Shown here: positions 26,012 to 33,728 of the stretch, piece by piece
Layout: each line of letters begins with the position of its first letter
How positions within the stretch are numbered: the stretch's first letter is position 1
From: Stenotrophomonas raiganjensis (SeqCode)
Lineage (GTDB): Bacteria; Pseudomonadota; Gammaproteobacteria; Xanthomonadales; Xanthomonadaceae
Reading direction: 5' to 3'
Assembly (NCBI RefSeq): GCF_030658505.1
Contig: NZ_JAUTXR010000189.1
Span: forward strand, 186,001 to 250,000
DNA length: 64,000 bases
Position numbers and translations under genes: made by a program
Notes under the pieces: model-generated
The model's database searches: none
Told to the model about the DNA's origin: nothing
The model's input: only the letters and a program-made list of their open reading frames with translations

Positions 26012-26254
26012 CGTCTCCGCTTCGATGTAAGTCTAGTCCGCATCGCCGTTGAGCCAATCGTGACCAACTACGAGGGCAACATGCAGACCGTGCGTCTTCC
26101 AAGAATCCAGCGCTGAAATACGACCTTCCGCAACAGCACGTTAGCCCCGCTCCTGACTTCTTCAGATAGCTATATGTATTGGGATACGTCGCTCGGTAAG
26201 CCCGTGTTCTGGTCGGGAACCGGCTGGGTAGTTGCGACCGGGGCGGCGGTCTAG
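26012..26254 (+). pseudogene. phage tail/fibre-type C-terminal remnant
   Basis: An open plus-strand frame with one internal TGA at 26114. Before it: RLRFDVSLVRIAVEPIV and NYEGNMQTVRLPR. After it: SSDSYMYWDTSLGKPVFW then GTGWVVATGAAV and TAG. The pattern Y-DT-LGKP-W-G--W--ATG is typical of C-termini of phage tail-fibre-like proteins. No start is left. It directly precedes an acyltransferase gene, the usual place of phage conversion genes. Family assignment is from pattern recognition only. Confidence 0.5.
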
Positions 26255-26323
26255 GCGGGCATTCTGTCGTCCCTCGCCGGCGGCGTGCTATAAATGCGCG
26301 CCGCCGGATGGGCTAGGGAAGCG

Positions 26324-27361
26324 ATGAGAAACCTGTACTGGGACGCATGGAAGGGTGTTGCGATCGTGGCCGTTGTGGCCATCCACGCCTGCGGCAGCGC
26401 ATTGGCCTTTCCGGATGGAAGCGCGAACCAGACATTCGCCGTAGTTCTCCGGCAGTTCATCAACTTCCCGGTCGCCCTCTTCGTGTTCCTCTCGGGCATG
26501 TTTGCATTGCAGGGTCAACCGGCCAATTCGTACCTCTCCGCCGTGAGGAGTAGGGCATCTCGGCTGCTTGTCCCGTACCTGGTATGGGCGGCGGTGTACT
26601 CAGCTGCGAAAGCGATCACTGGCAAGCTGGTACTTGCTGAGCTACCGGAGATTCTGGCCACAGGGACTGTGATATCGGTGGGCTACTACGTGATCGTGAT
26701 GCTCCAGATCGCCGTTCTCTCGCCGGCTCTTGAGCGCTTGTCGCGCAGAGCGTTGAAGCTAGGCATCCCGGTGTCGATCGCGGCCTCCTGCGCCTTTACC
26801 TATGGGATACGCGCCGGTGGTCTCGACGGAACGTGGTCGCACTTCCCGTACAACGCGCTGCCGTTCTTCCTATGGCTTCCCTTCTACTTGGCCGGCCTGG
26901 CTGTAGGCAAGAGCGATTCGGCCATGGGTTTCGGCCGCTGGCAGATAGCACTGGGGTTGGCGTCTGTTGCGGTTGCTTGTGCTGTTGTTGAGGCGTTCTT
27001 CTGGCTTCCTGACTCAATGGAACTGGCCATCTCGCAGCTGAAACTGTCATCGATGGTTACGTCGTTGCTGGTATGTGGTCTGGCGGTGTGTGTCGCGCGC
27101 ATATGGACCATGGCGAGCGGCTGGCGCTGGGTTCTTGCCTGGCTCGGTGCGCGAAGCTTCTATTTCTATCTCTCCCATATGCTGGTGCTCGGGGTCGTTC
27201 AGGCAGCCCTGCGCAGGGTGCCGGGCCTCGACGCTGTGCAGCCCGCGTTTGTGCTGTTGGCCGTCATTGCCACGCTCACCGTGTGCGCTGCTGGCGCCTC
27301 CGTGTTTGAGCGGCTGGTGAAGGGGAACAGGTCGATGCTTCGCAGGTTCGGGATTGCGTGA
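26324..27361 (+). CDS. acyltransferase 3 family membrane protein (first copy)
   Basis: A 345-aa inner-membrane acyltransferase with about ten hydrophobic segments. The N-terminal RNLYWDAWKGVAIVAVVAIHACG carries the conserved family Arg/His region (WKG..I..V..IHA), and FPVALFVFLSGMFA follows. Such proteins O-acetylate or acylate polysaccharides; beside a phage-tail remnant it resembles an O-antigen-modifying conversion gene. The start ATG 26324 has AGGGAAG upstream; an earlier ATG (26294) lacks one. Confidence 0.82.
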   Translation: MRNLYWDAWKGVAIVAVVAIHACGSALAFPDGSANQTFAVVLRQFINFPVALFVFLSGMFALQGQPANSYLSAVRSRASRLLVPYLVWAAVYSAAKAITGKLVLAELPEILATGTVISVGYYVIVMLQIAVLSPALERLSRRALKLGIPVSIAASCAFTYGIRAGGLDGTWSHFPYNALPFFLWLPFYLAGLAVGKSDSAMGFGRWQIALGLASVAVACAVVEAFFWLPDSMELAISQLKLSSMVTSLLVCGLAVCVARIWTMASGWRWVLAWLGARSFYFYLSHMLVLGVVQAALRRVPGLDAVQPAFVLLAVIATLTVCAAGASVFERLVKGNRSMLRRFGIA

Positions 27362-27992
27362 TCCCGTGCCGTCTTGCCAGCTCTCGAAGGGAAATTCCCT
27401 TCTCGTGAGCCCGCGCCACCATCGCTTTGCCGCAAAATTCCCTGCCGTTGCCCGTCCTGATCACTTGCGGCAAACCGCGCTGAACGGCCAATCTGTCCAG
27501 TATTCTGGCAACGCCCCGCCCGGAAATGGCCCGTTCCACCTCGATGGCCAGGGCTTCGCGGGTGGCATCGTCAACAATGGTCAGGCACTTGATCACTCGG
27601 CCTTCCGCAGTGCGATCGAACACAAAATCCATCGACCACACCTGATTGGCGGCGGACGGGCGCAGCAAGGGCTGTCGCTCACCGACAGGCACCTTCTTGC
27701 GCTTCCTACGACGCACCTGCAGACCCGCTTCCTGATACAGGCGCTCCACGCGCTTGTAGTTCACAACAAGCCCCTTCTTTCGCAATTTCAGATGGATCAT
27801 GTCCACGCCGCAACGTCGATGACGGTGTGCCAGTACAGCGATCTGCTCGCGCAATTCAACGTTGTGGTCCGGTCTGGCTTCGTAACGCGGCACGCTGGCG
27901 CTCATGCGTGCAACCACCAACGCGCGCCGCTCGCTCAGCCCCTTCTCGACCATGCTCCGTACCAGCAACCTGCGCGCCGGTGCGGTCACCAC
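27362..27992 (-). pseudogene. IS3-family transposase orfB, truncated and mutated
   Basis: DDE integrase-type transposase, N-terminal part. HTH_21-like ELREQIAVLAHRHRRCGVDMIHL and the first catalytic Asp in WSMDFVFD are present. The second Asp, normally in RTDNGREF, is replaced by Gly (RTGNGREF). The third catalytic Glu (usually ESFNG) is lost because homology stops after HEKGISLR; the frame runs on into the acyltransferase coding region. It cannot be an active transposase. Confidence 0.8.
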
Positions 27993-28300
27993 TTTTTTTG
28001 CAATGCATCCTTGATGACGTCGTTCTCGAACACCTGCTCGGCCAGCAACTTCTTCAGGCGTGTGTTCTCAGCCTCCAGGTCCTTGAGTCGCTTGGCGTCG
28101 GGCACGCTCATGCCACCGAACTTGCTGCGCCACAGGCAGTACGAGCCCTCACTGAAGCCATGCTGGTGGCATAGGTCCTTGATCGACATGCTCGCCTCGG
28201 CCTCGCGGAGGAGGCCGATGATCTGTTCTTCGGAAAAGCGCTTCTTCGCGTCCAATCTCCTTGTCGTTAAGAATTGGGCTCCAAACCGTCGCGCTACTCA
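27370..28300 (-). mobile_element. remnant of an IS3-family insertion sequence
   Basis: Contains orfA and a truncated orfB on the minus strand in the usual overlapping arrangement. The orfB 3' end and that IS terminus are missing beside the acyltransferase stop. I could not identify a clean terminal inverted repeat on the orfA side, which ends near a G13 tract. Confidence 0.75.
27986..28255 (-). CDS. IS3-family transposase orfA
   Basis: An 89-aa DNA-binding subunit: HTH_Tnp_1 domain (RFSEEQIIGLLREAEASMSIKDLCHQHGFSEGSY) followed by a leucine-zipper-like helix (LKDLEAENTRLKKLLAEQ). It overlaps orfB by 7 bp, as needed for programmed frameshifting in IS3 elements. Intact but of no use without its partner. 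Confidence 0.85.
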   Translation of the reverse strand: MDAKKRFSEEQIIGLLREAEASMSIKDLCHQHGFSEGSYCLWRSKFGGMSVPDAKRLKDLEAENTRLKKLLAEQVFENDVIKDALQKKW

Positions 28301-28305
28301 ATCTC

Positions 28306-28318
28306 GGGGGGGGGGGGG
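28306..28318 (+). repeat. G13 homopolymer
   Basis: Thirteen G just downstream of the HNH-like gene (its stop is at 28341) and upstream of the IS orfA. It is outside any recognised coding sequence. Confidence 0.9.
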
Positions 28319-28340
28319 CACAGCACCGGCATCTTTGGGT

Positions 28341-29744
28341 TTACCTCCCGGTGCTTAGATTGAGGCATACCAGTTGAGTGGCGACAAAGGCCCTAGCTAC
28401 ATCTCCGTCAAAGAATTCAATGAACCACGTATCGGAGAAGGGGAAGTGCTCAGGAAGGTCCATCAACTTATCGCGCAATGTGCTAATAGAGCCAGCTAAC
28501 ACCTTTGCTCCAAATTCAGTCAGCCCGTCATCGCGTAGTGGTGCCCCTTCTATGGATCGCTTCGCAGATGCTTTGACCAAGGCCCCTATTGGGTTGGACT
28601 GATTTTCGTCCCGAGAGAACCTAACGATATGATTGACTAGGCGCTGACTCCGCTTCTCCAAGAAGATGCGGATTTTTTCTGCGCGGTCTACACCAGGAGC
28701 TGCAAAGGATCTAAATTCTTCCAGCGCATCCTCGGCAAAGATCTTGTTGCAGTGCTTCATCACACGGCGAATCACGGTTTCCATGCGGTCCTGCATATGA
28801 CCGCTTGCGAAGATATCTTCAGTGAAATAGTTTCTATCGAAACCATTGATCAGGGCGTGATCGAGTTTCAGAACTTTCCAGTCATTCCCAAAATTCTCCT
28901 CCAGTGGATCCACATGCACGATAACGGTGCGATCGGCATGATGCTTACCTACGTCTCCCAGGGACACGATGAAGGTCAGCGCGTCAAGCAGCGATACGTA
29001 TGCCAAAAGCCGGCCGCGGCTGATGCAGATGACTATCGTATGACCTAGTTTGGTGGGGTGGATGGCCTCGGGTGGCGATTCGATAACGCTAGACCAATAC
29101 ACGAATTCGCCGGCAAGCGCGGAGGAATGGAGTCGATCATCTTCCTGATATTGGTCACCGCTGCGTAGCATATCTTTGATAGCAGCCAAGGCTGGTAGGC
29201 GCGCGACGTCTCGCCAGTAATGTGCTACAAATGTCAGTGCAAGGTAGGCAATCGAGCGCATGCCATCGTCACCGCCAAGCACAATTTGAAATCTATAAGG
29301 CTCGGTTACATACTTTTGCAGTGGTTCCTTGGTCTTGGTCGCTGTGAGCGTAAGACCAATTTGCTTCGCATGCTTCTTCAACGCTGGGATATGCGCCGGG
29401 TCAATCTCCAGAAGCGAGGGTGTGCCGAGCTCCATTTCGTTGAGGATTGCAGCTATGTCTGGTACGTGCCCAATCTCAGTGCCATCTATTGAGTAACTTT
29501 CGTCGTCGCTGCCAAGAATGACGGCAGGCTTAAAATCGCCCCGATGAGGCTTGACTCTGAGTAACGCATTGAAGATGGCAAGCTGCGTCTGAAGAGTATC
29601 TACATGGGGCCCAAGTGCGTGGTTATGCTTCTTGCAATAAATGCCCTTGTCCTTACGGCGCCCGCCTAGCGCGGACGGAAAAACGTGTTCGCCGGTCTCC
29701 GTTGGCTTCCCGCAAATGATGCAATCTTGTGGCCGTTTGGACAT
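28341..29744 (-). CDS. putative HNH-type nuclease of the island
   Basis: A 467-aa protein. The N-terminus has Cys8-x2-Cys11 (CIICGKPTETGEH), Glu19-His20 followed by VFPSALGG, then Cys37 and His40-Asn41-His42 (YCKKHNH). This is the zinc-knuckle plus EH-x-P-x2-LGG pattern of HNH_5-like nucleases. The remaining 400 residues are not recognised and contain no membrane segment. It stands alone on the minus strand, between two poly-G tracts, with lower GC than the chromosome. A stand-alone restriction/defence role is plausible from the domain and island context, but is inference. Confidence 0.65.
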   Translation of the reverse strand: MSKRPQDCIICGKPTETGEHVFPSALGGRRKDKGIYCKKHNHALGPHVDTLQTQLAIFNALLRVKPHRGDFKPAVILGSDDESYSIDGTEIGHVPDIAAILNEMELGTPSLLEIDPAHIPALKKHAKQIGLTLTATKTKEPLQKYVTEPYRFQIVLGGDDGMRSIAYLALTFVAHYWRDVARLPALAAIKDMLRSGDQYQEDDRLHSSALAGEFVYWSSVIESPPEAIHPTKLGHTIVICISRGRLLAYVSLLDALTFIVSLGDVGKHHADRTVIVHVDPLEENFGNDWKVLKLDHALINGFDRNYFTEDIFASGHMQDRMETVIRRVMKHCNKIFAEDALEEFRSFAAPGVDRAEKIRIFLEKRSQRLVNHIVRFSRDENQSNPIGALVKASAKRSIEGAPLRDDGLTEFGAKVLAGSISTLRDKLMDLPEHFPFSDTWFIEFFDGDVARAFVATQLVCLNLSTGR

Positions 29745-29771
29745 CTACTTCTCCTTGGAGGGCTTTGCACT

Positions 29772-29843
29772 TTTGGTGTGAGCTAGCCATTATCGACTAT
29801 TGAATGATAGTCGGTATTGCTGAACAAGCAGGCTCACACCAAA
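29772..29843. promoter_or_regulatory. nested inverted repeats upstream of the HNH-like gene
   Basis: Outer arms TTTGGTGTGAGC (29772-29783) and GCTCACACCAAA (29832-29843) are perfect 12-bp inverted repeats; inside, CGACTAT (29794-29800) and ATAGTCG (29807-29813) form a second hairpin. The structure starts 28 bp upstream of the HNH-like ATG, so it may be an operator or a former element end. Confidence 0.6.
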
Positions 29844-30014
29844 GCTGTCCGGCCAGGGCAAAAGGCTATCTTCATCCCATCTACAGGCTGCTGCCACTCC
29901 CTTCGGCTCTCAGGCGCAGTGAGGCATATGCGAGCTGTTCCCCTGCGCTGCGTTGAGGGCTGATTCCCCCAGCGCGGGCCGACGTTGAGGTGATCATGTG
30001 TCGACTTCCTTCTA

Positions 30015-30032
30015 GGGGGGGGGGGGGGGGGG
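30015..30032 (+). repeat. G18 homopolymer
   Basis: Eighteen uninterrupted G, the longest homopolymer seen in the window, about 270 bp upstream of the HNH-like start and directly before a phage-tail-type fragment. From 29844 to 30014 I see no gene. Confidence 0.9.
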
Positions 30033-30216
30033 CGGGCACAATGACGGCCAACAACTTCCACATGACTAGTGGCAACCGGATCTTTATTTCCTGTCTGGAG
30101 AAGGTCGTACGGGCCGTGATTACCGAGACCCTCCGGTGAGTGGCGTGACGGTGGGGCTACAGATCGCCACGATCTTCATCGTGGAACTGACCGAGGTTCA
30201 GCTGGAGTTCGGTTGA
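30033..30216 (+). pseudogene. phage tail/fibre-type fragment
   Basis: An open frame with one internal TAG reads LYFLSGEGRTGRDYRDPPV, then GLQIATIFIVELTEVQLEFG and a stop at 30214-30216. The ending T-VQLE-G is common at the C-terminus of phage fibre/carbohydrate-binding proteins. No start is left; its 5' limit is the G18 tract. From here to 30369 there is no other gene. Confidence 0.4.
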
Positions 30217-30369
30217 AGACGCAGGCGGAGCTCAGTTCCGATGTAGTGCTATATGCCTAGAAGTTGATTGATGGAAGTCGATGTGAGTAAGGTCGCATTG
30301 TCGTCTCGTACGACCGGATAGGATCGAGCGGCGAGCAAGATGCTCGCGTTCAAGGAAATGGAGTATTTC

Positions 30370-30915
30370 GTGAAATCGAGTCTTCTTAGTATTTCTTTGC
30401 TTCTCGCAGTTGGTGGCGTATCCGTCGCTCATGCAAGCGGAACTGAACTTGCATCCGTGGCCAATGCGGCGGTGCAGATGGATCCCACTCTTGCAGTGCC
30501 GGCTGGCGTCACGCTGGCAGAACTGCATCGCCTCTATCACCCCAAGCACAACTCGCACATGATCATTCACTACGACATTGCATCGTGGTTGCGATCTGGC
30601 TATATCGACGAAGGTGTCATTGGATTTGTTTCCTCGACTCCTTTTGACGGTGGTCACGCGGTCAGGGCGTGCTTGAGTCACACGCCATACGACGATTTCA
30701 CCTCAACTGACATGAACTGCGAGGGGCAAGTCATTCCTCCCTATCGAGGGATTATTGGCTACCTTTCGACGGTCCAGTTGCCAGGCACTGCGCCACTGTA
30801 TCGATGCGCTTATGCCTGGAAGGGGAAGCTGCGTCATTTCGATACCCGTGATATTGGCTGCGAAGGGATCTCGGGCGCCAACAACGACGGGCCGCAGGGC
30901 TACGTCTTCATGTGA
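30370..30915 (+). CDS. unrecognised secreted protein
   Basis: A 181-aa exported protein; GTG 30370 gives a clean signal peptide (MKSSLLSISLLLAVGGVSVAHA) with GGAG 8 bp upstream. Upstream ATGs (30340, 30358) would add residues before it. The mature part has two similar segments starting LHRLYHPKHNSHMI and LYRCAYAWKGKLRHF, each followed by a GY/GC-E-G element, resembling the short repeats of DUF5648-like lectin-type proteins, and four cysteines that could pair. Function unknown; likely island cargo. Confidence 0.6.
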   Translation: MKSSLLSISLLLAVGGVSVAHASGTELASVANAAVQMDPTLAVPAGVTLAELHRLYHPKHNSHMIIHYDIASWLRSGYIDEGVIGFVSSTPFDGGHAVRACLSHTPYDDFTSTDMNCEGQVIPPYRGIIGYLSTVQLPGTAPLYRCAYAWKGKLRHFDTRDIGCEGISGANNDGPQGYVFM

Positions 30916-30974
30916 TGGAGCGGCCGCCTAGTCATTGGCTGGGCGGCTTCACCGAGGCGCGACACTTGCCGCGG

Positions 30975-31035
30975 TGAGATGGCGCCCATGTGCTAATCCG
31001 CCCAGATCACCGCCGCTTTCAAGGGGCGAGTTCGA
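30975..31035 (-). pseudogene. short decayed copy of the gene at 32903-33145
   Basis: About 43 bp at 30978-31020 match 33009-33050 at roughly 80%, with a further matching stretch (GAACTCGCCCC against GAGCTAGCGCC) after a deletion. Translated on the minus strand it reads KAAVIWAD-stop-HMGAIS, comparable to YAAMI-stop-AEQHIAPS in the other copy. Like that copy it lies between a plus-strand cargo gene and minus-strand genes. Confidence 0.45.
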
Positions 31036-31077
31036 CGTGTATGCGAGGGCCTGATCCATGGAGGGCTAGATGGTCGT

Positions 31078-31359
31078 TCAGTGATGAGTTTTGAATACTC
31101 TTTTGAAGACCACACGATCCTTGGGCTTCTCTTTGATGAACTTCGACAGACCAAGTACGATGACAGCGAACGCTGTTGCGCCGACGTAGACGTTGAAGGT
31201 AGCGGCTAGGACGAGCCCTAATAGTACGCTGGCCAGCATCGCAGCCTGTTGGGCCTCCTGAGGGGCGCCATAGTGAACCTCTGCTTCGCAGCCTTGGCAG
31301 ACTCTGATCCCGCGCTGTGATTCTCTGAAGCAGTACGGATAGCTAAGTACAAGTTCCAT
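31078..31359 (-). CDS. small membrane protein with an N-terminal Cys motif
   Basis: A 93-aa protein from ATG 31359 with AGGAGA upstream. It begins YPYCF...RVCQGCEAEVHYGA, a possible zinc knuckle, followed by one long or two short hydrophobic segments (about residues 38-72) and a basic C-terminus. No family recognised. The 484-bp stretch from 31360 to 31843 holds a decayed att copy and no convincing gene. Confidence 0.6.
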   Translation of the reverse strand: MELVLSYPYCFRESQRGIRVCQGCEAEVHYGAPQEAQQAAMLASVLLGLVLAATFNVYVGATAFAVIVLGLSKFIKEKPKDRVVFKRVFKTHH

Positions 31360-31591
31360 GTTTTCTCCTGACAATCTGCCGTGATTTTTTGCCAAAGAGA
31401 GGGGGGGACTATCGAAGTTTTCCTGACACTTAGTCGGGGTCTTCCCTGGTAACTGATGCATCATTCGACCAGTGGCTGCTGGGCTCATATGCCGGCCTCG
31501 CTGGTTCTGGGGGCGCAGACATCTCAACGCGCTTGGCGCGCGGTTGGCACACTCAGTGCCGGAGCCATTGATACTGCTGACCCCATCGTCC

Positions 31592-31650
31592 GACTCCCAA
31601 GGGGAAGGTCGCTGTTCGAGTTGGGCTGGGCGCACCAGGATCAATGGCTT
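31592..31650 (+). other. decayed third attachment site
   Basis: The segment AAGGGGAAGGTCGC..GTTCGA.T.GGGC.GGG..CACCA resembles the 3' half of the tRNA-Arg gene with substitutions and single-base deletions. It is followed by ATCAATGGCTT, which also follows attL at 23293-23303 but not attR at 35426. The match beyond the core marks it as a former attR/attL junction between two tandem elements. Confidence 0.7.
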
Positions 31651-31843
31651 GGGCACTAGTGCGGGTTTGTATAGCGGTTCGATTGGATTTCATGGTGCCT
31701 CTCTGGTCCCGTGCGGCCAGCACCGTTCTTGGCGCGGGCGCCTTCGATCATTGTCCGGTTTCCAGTCGTCGGGCTCCTTTCTGGACCCATCGACCGGCCT
31801 TGGCGGGAGTATCCTGTGCCGGGGATGGACGTCAGGGCAGGGC

Positions 31844-32893
31844 ATGGAGAAGCTGCAGAACCTTCAGATGATGCGGGCGATGGCCGCGATCCTGGTCGTG
31901 TGGGCGCATGCCATCGACCTTGTCGCGAAGCGGCAAATCGACGCATTTCAGGTAAGTTGGGGAGCGCTCGAGAACTTCGGCGCCGTCGGTGTGGATGTGT
32001 TCTTCGTCATCAGCGGCTTCATCGTCTCGCTGACGGCTGAGCGCTCCAGGTCCCTGACGCAGTTCTTGGTCGCCCGCCTTGTCAGGATCTGGCCCCTGTA
32101 CATTATCACCACGGTAGTGGTGTTCGCTGCGGATCCCGCGGCCAGGTCCTTGGCGACGCTGGCCTGGTCGGTTGTCTTCCTGCAGGTCCCTGGAGTTCCG
32201 GCAGGCATGCCCACACATCCGTTGGGTTGGAGCCTGATGTTCGAGGCAGTCTTCTATCTGATGCTCGCCGGGGCAATGTGCTGGCGAACCCAGCGACCGA
32301 TGCCCGAGCGGGTCCTCATCATCGGCTCGACGGCCATTCTTGTGGCGGGGGTATGTGGTTTCCACCAGCCCATGAACATCATTGGAAACCCGATCATCAT
32401 CGAGTTCCTGCTGGGTGTGGTCATCGGGTGGGCGTACCGCCGGTGGCCTGTGCTGCCCGCTTGGGCTACCTCCGGGCTCTTCGTGGCTGGGGCTGTGATG
32501 CTACTTTCTACCGCCATGTACGGCTTCGGATCCATCAGTGAAGCACCGCAAACCCTGGACGCAAGCCTTTCCTGGGATCGAGTGCGGATGTGGGGGATCC
32601 CTGCGGCGCTACTGATCGCGTCGGCAGTTTTACGGAGGAATGCGACGTCGGCGGCAGGCCGACCGCTGGTCTTCCTCGGGGACAGTTCCTATTCCATCTA
32701 CCTGTTCTCGTTCGTGGCCTTGCTGCTCCTTGATCAATGCTGGGACGTCTGGGCCCCAGCGTCGCCGGACGTTGCGATCCTGCTGGCCACTTCGGTGGCT
32801 GTGGTGTTTGGCGTGATCTGCTACGTGGTTCTGGAGCGCCCGCTTACTTCAGCACTTCGCACAAGAATTGCGGTGCATCTGGCCAAAGCTTAG
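31844..32893 (+). CDS. acyltransferase 3 family membrane protein (second copy)
   Basis: A 349-aa membrane acyltransferase unlike the first copy in sequence. Family sequences: LQNLQMMRAMAAILVVWAHA near the N-terminus (Arg and His of the active region), FGAVGVDVFFVISGFIVS around 45-62, RLVRIWPLYIITT, and FLGDSSYSIYLFSF near the C-terminus. It would acylate a cell-surface glycan such as O-antigen or EPS. The start ATG 31844 follows an AGGGCAGG ribosome binding site. Confidence 0.85.
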   Translation: MEKLQNLQMMRAMAAILVVWAHAIDLVAKRQIDAFQVSWGALENFGAVGVDVFFVISGFIVSLTAERSRSLTQFLVARLVRIWPLYIITTVVVFAADPAARSLATLAWSVVFLQVPGVPAGMPTHPLGWSLMFEAVFYLMLAGAMCWRTQRPMPERVLIIGSTAILVAGVCGFHQPMNIIGNPIIIEFLLGVVIGWAYRRWPVLPAWATSGLFVAGAVMLLSTAMYGFGSISEAPQTLDASLSWDRVRMWGIPAALLIASAVLRRNATSAAGRPLVFLGDSSYSIYLFSFVALLLLDQCWDVWAPASPDVAILLATSVAVVFGVICYVVLERPLTSALRTRIAVHLAKA

Positions 32894-32902
32894 GGGGGCT
32901 GG

Positions 32903-33145
32903 CTAGGCAACCTGCGTCGGCAGATCCTCGCGATTGTTCCGCAGCGTGTTCACCGCACGGCTGGCGCGATAGGCCTACATCACGCGGTCCCAACCGCACC
33001 GGCTGCCAGATGGCGCAATGTGCTGCTCCGCCTAGATCATCGCTGCATACCAGAAGCTGGTCCGGATGACTGGCGCTAGCTCGTTGATTCGGGAGTCCGC
33101 GGCGAAGAGAGCGCCAGCACGACACTTATGTGTGATGGCGCTCAA
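32903..33145 (-). pseudogene. unrecognised decayed gene with two in-frame TAG codons
   Basis: A single minus-strand frame reads ALFAADSRINELAPVIRTSF then YAAMI, stop (33032-33034), AEQHIAPSGSRCGWDRVM, stop (32975-32977), AYRASRAVNTLRNN and a final stop at 32903. Protein-like composition on both sides of the stops indicates a once-intact gene of at least 80 codons. A more decayed relative occurs at 30975-31035. Function unknown. Confidence 0.5.
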
Positions 33146-33184
33146 TGCCTCATAAAACGAGTTGCAATTCCTGCACTCAGCTAC

Positions 33185-33715
33185 TCATTCCGGGTCTTCA
33201 ATACGCGGGGGCTCTTGCGGCTTCCCGCCGCCGCCATTGCCCGGATTTGAGATCGGGCCGATGCCAACAATCCCGCAGTTCCCGTAGCATCCTCCCCCGC
33301 CGACCATCCCGCCGCCACTGCCACCACTGTCACCACTGTCACCGCCGCCTGCTTGACCGCCGTCGGCTCCGCCGCTTGACGGCTTTTGAGTGCCGGGCAG
33401 GAGTAGGACGCAAGGACTTCCCGTGAGGCACGTAATGGCGGCTTCTTCGACCGACCCATCGCCCCAAGTTACCTTGATTCTGCTGCCAACAGGCAAAGAA
33501 GCAACGCCATGCGCGGCACGATACATGCCCGCCAAACCGACAAGACCGGCGTGTCGTAGCTCCGCCATGTCGAAGGCGGACATATTTTGCGCTGCCACAA
33601 CTTGGTTGTACGGATACGAGCTGGCATTGATCGATACTGTTGCAGCGATGGCGGTAAATGCCACGAAAACCAGAGTGGCGATGCTCAACTTCATCCTTCT
33701 GGAAATCCGATTCAC
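33185..33715 (-). CDS. exported Gly-rich protein with C-terminal Cys pair
   Basis: A 176-aa protein from GTG 33715 (AAAGGACG upstream); ATG 33694 is an alternative start. An N-terminal hydrophobic segment (LSIATLVFVAFTAIAATVSI) is a signal or anchor. The central part (VASLPVGSRIKVTWGDGSVEEA, CLTGSPC) is compact, and the last 65 residues are a Gly/Ser-rich tail with GGGGCYGNCGIVGIG and an acidic end. The low-complexity tail suggests surface exposure. No family recognised. It follows the next gene in an apparent two-gene operon. Confidence 0.55.
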   Translation of the reverse strand: MNRISRRMKLSIATLVFVAFTAIAATVSINASSYPYNQVVAAQNMSAFDMAELRHAGLVGLAGMYRAAHGVASLPVGSRIKVTWGDGSVEEAAITCLTGSPCVLLLPGTQKPSSGGADGGQAGGGDSGDSGGSGGGMVGGGGCYGNCGIVGIGPISNPGNGGGGKPQEPPRIEDPE

Positions 33716-33728
33716 AAAGGCGTCCTTT

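Noticed and set aside
30015..30032. Coding-frame phase variation by the G18 tract
   Set aside because: The tract borders a fragment with a stop codon and no start, so slippage there would not switch a recognisable protein.
31660..31843. Phage tail-fibre remnant before the second acyltransferase
   Set aside because: Three plus-strand frames were read; one has weak resemblance (FLDPSTGLGG...RGW) but not enough to call a remnant.
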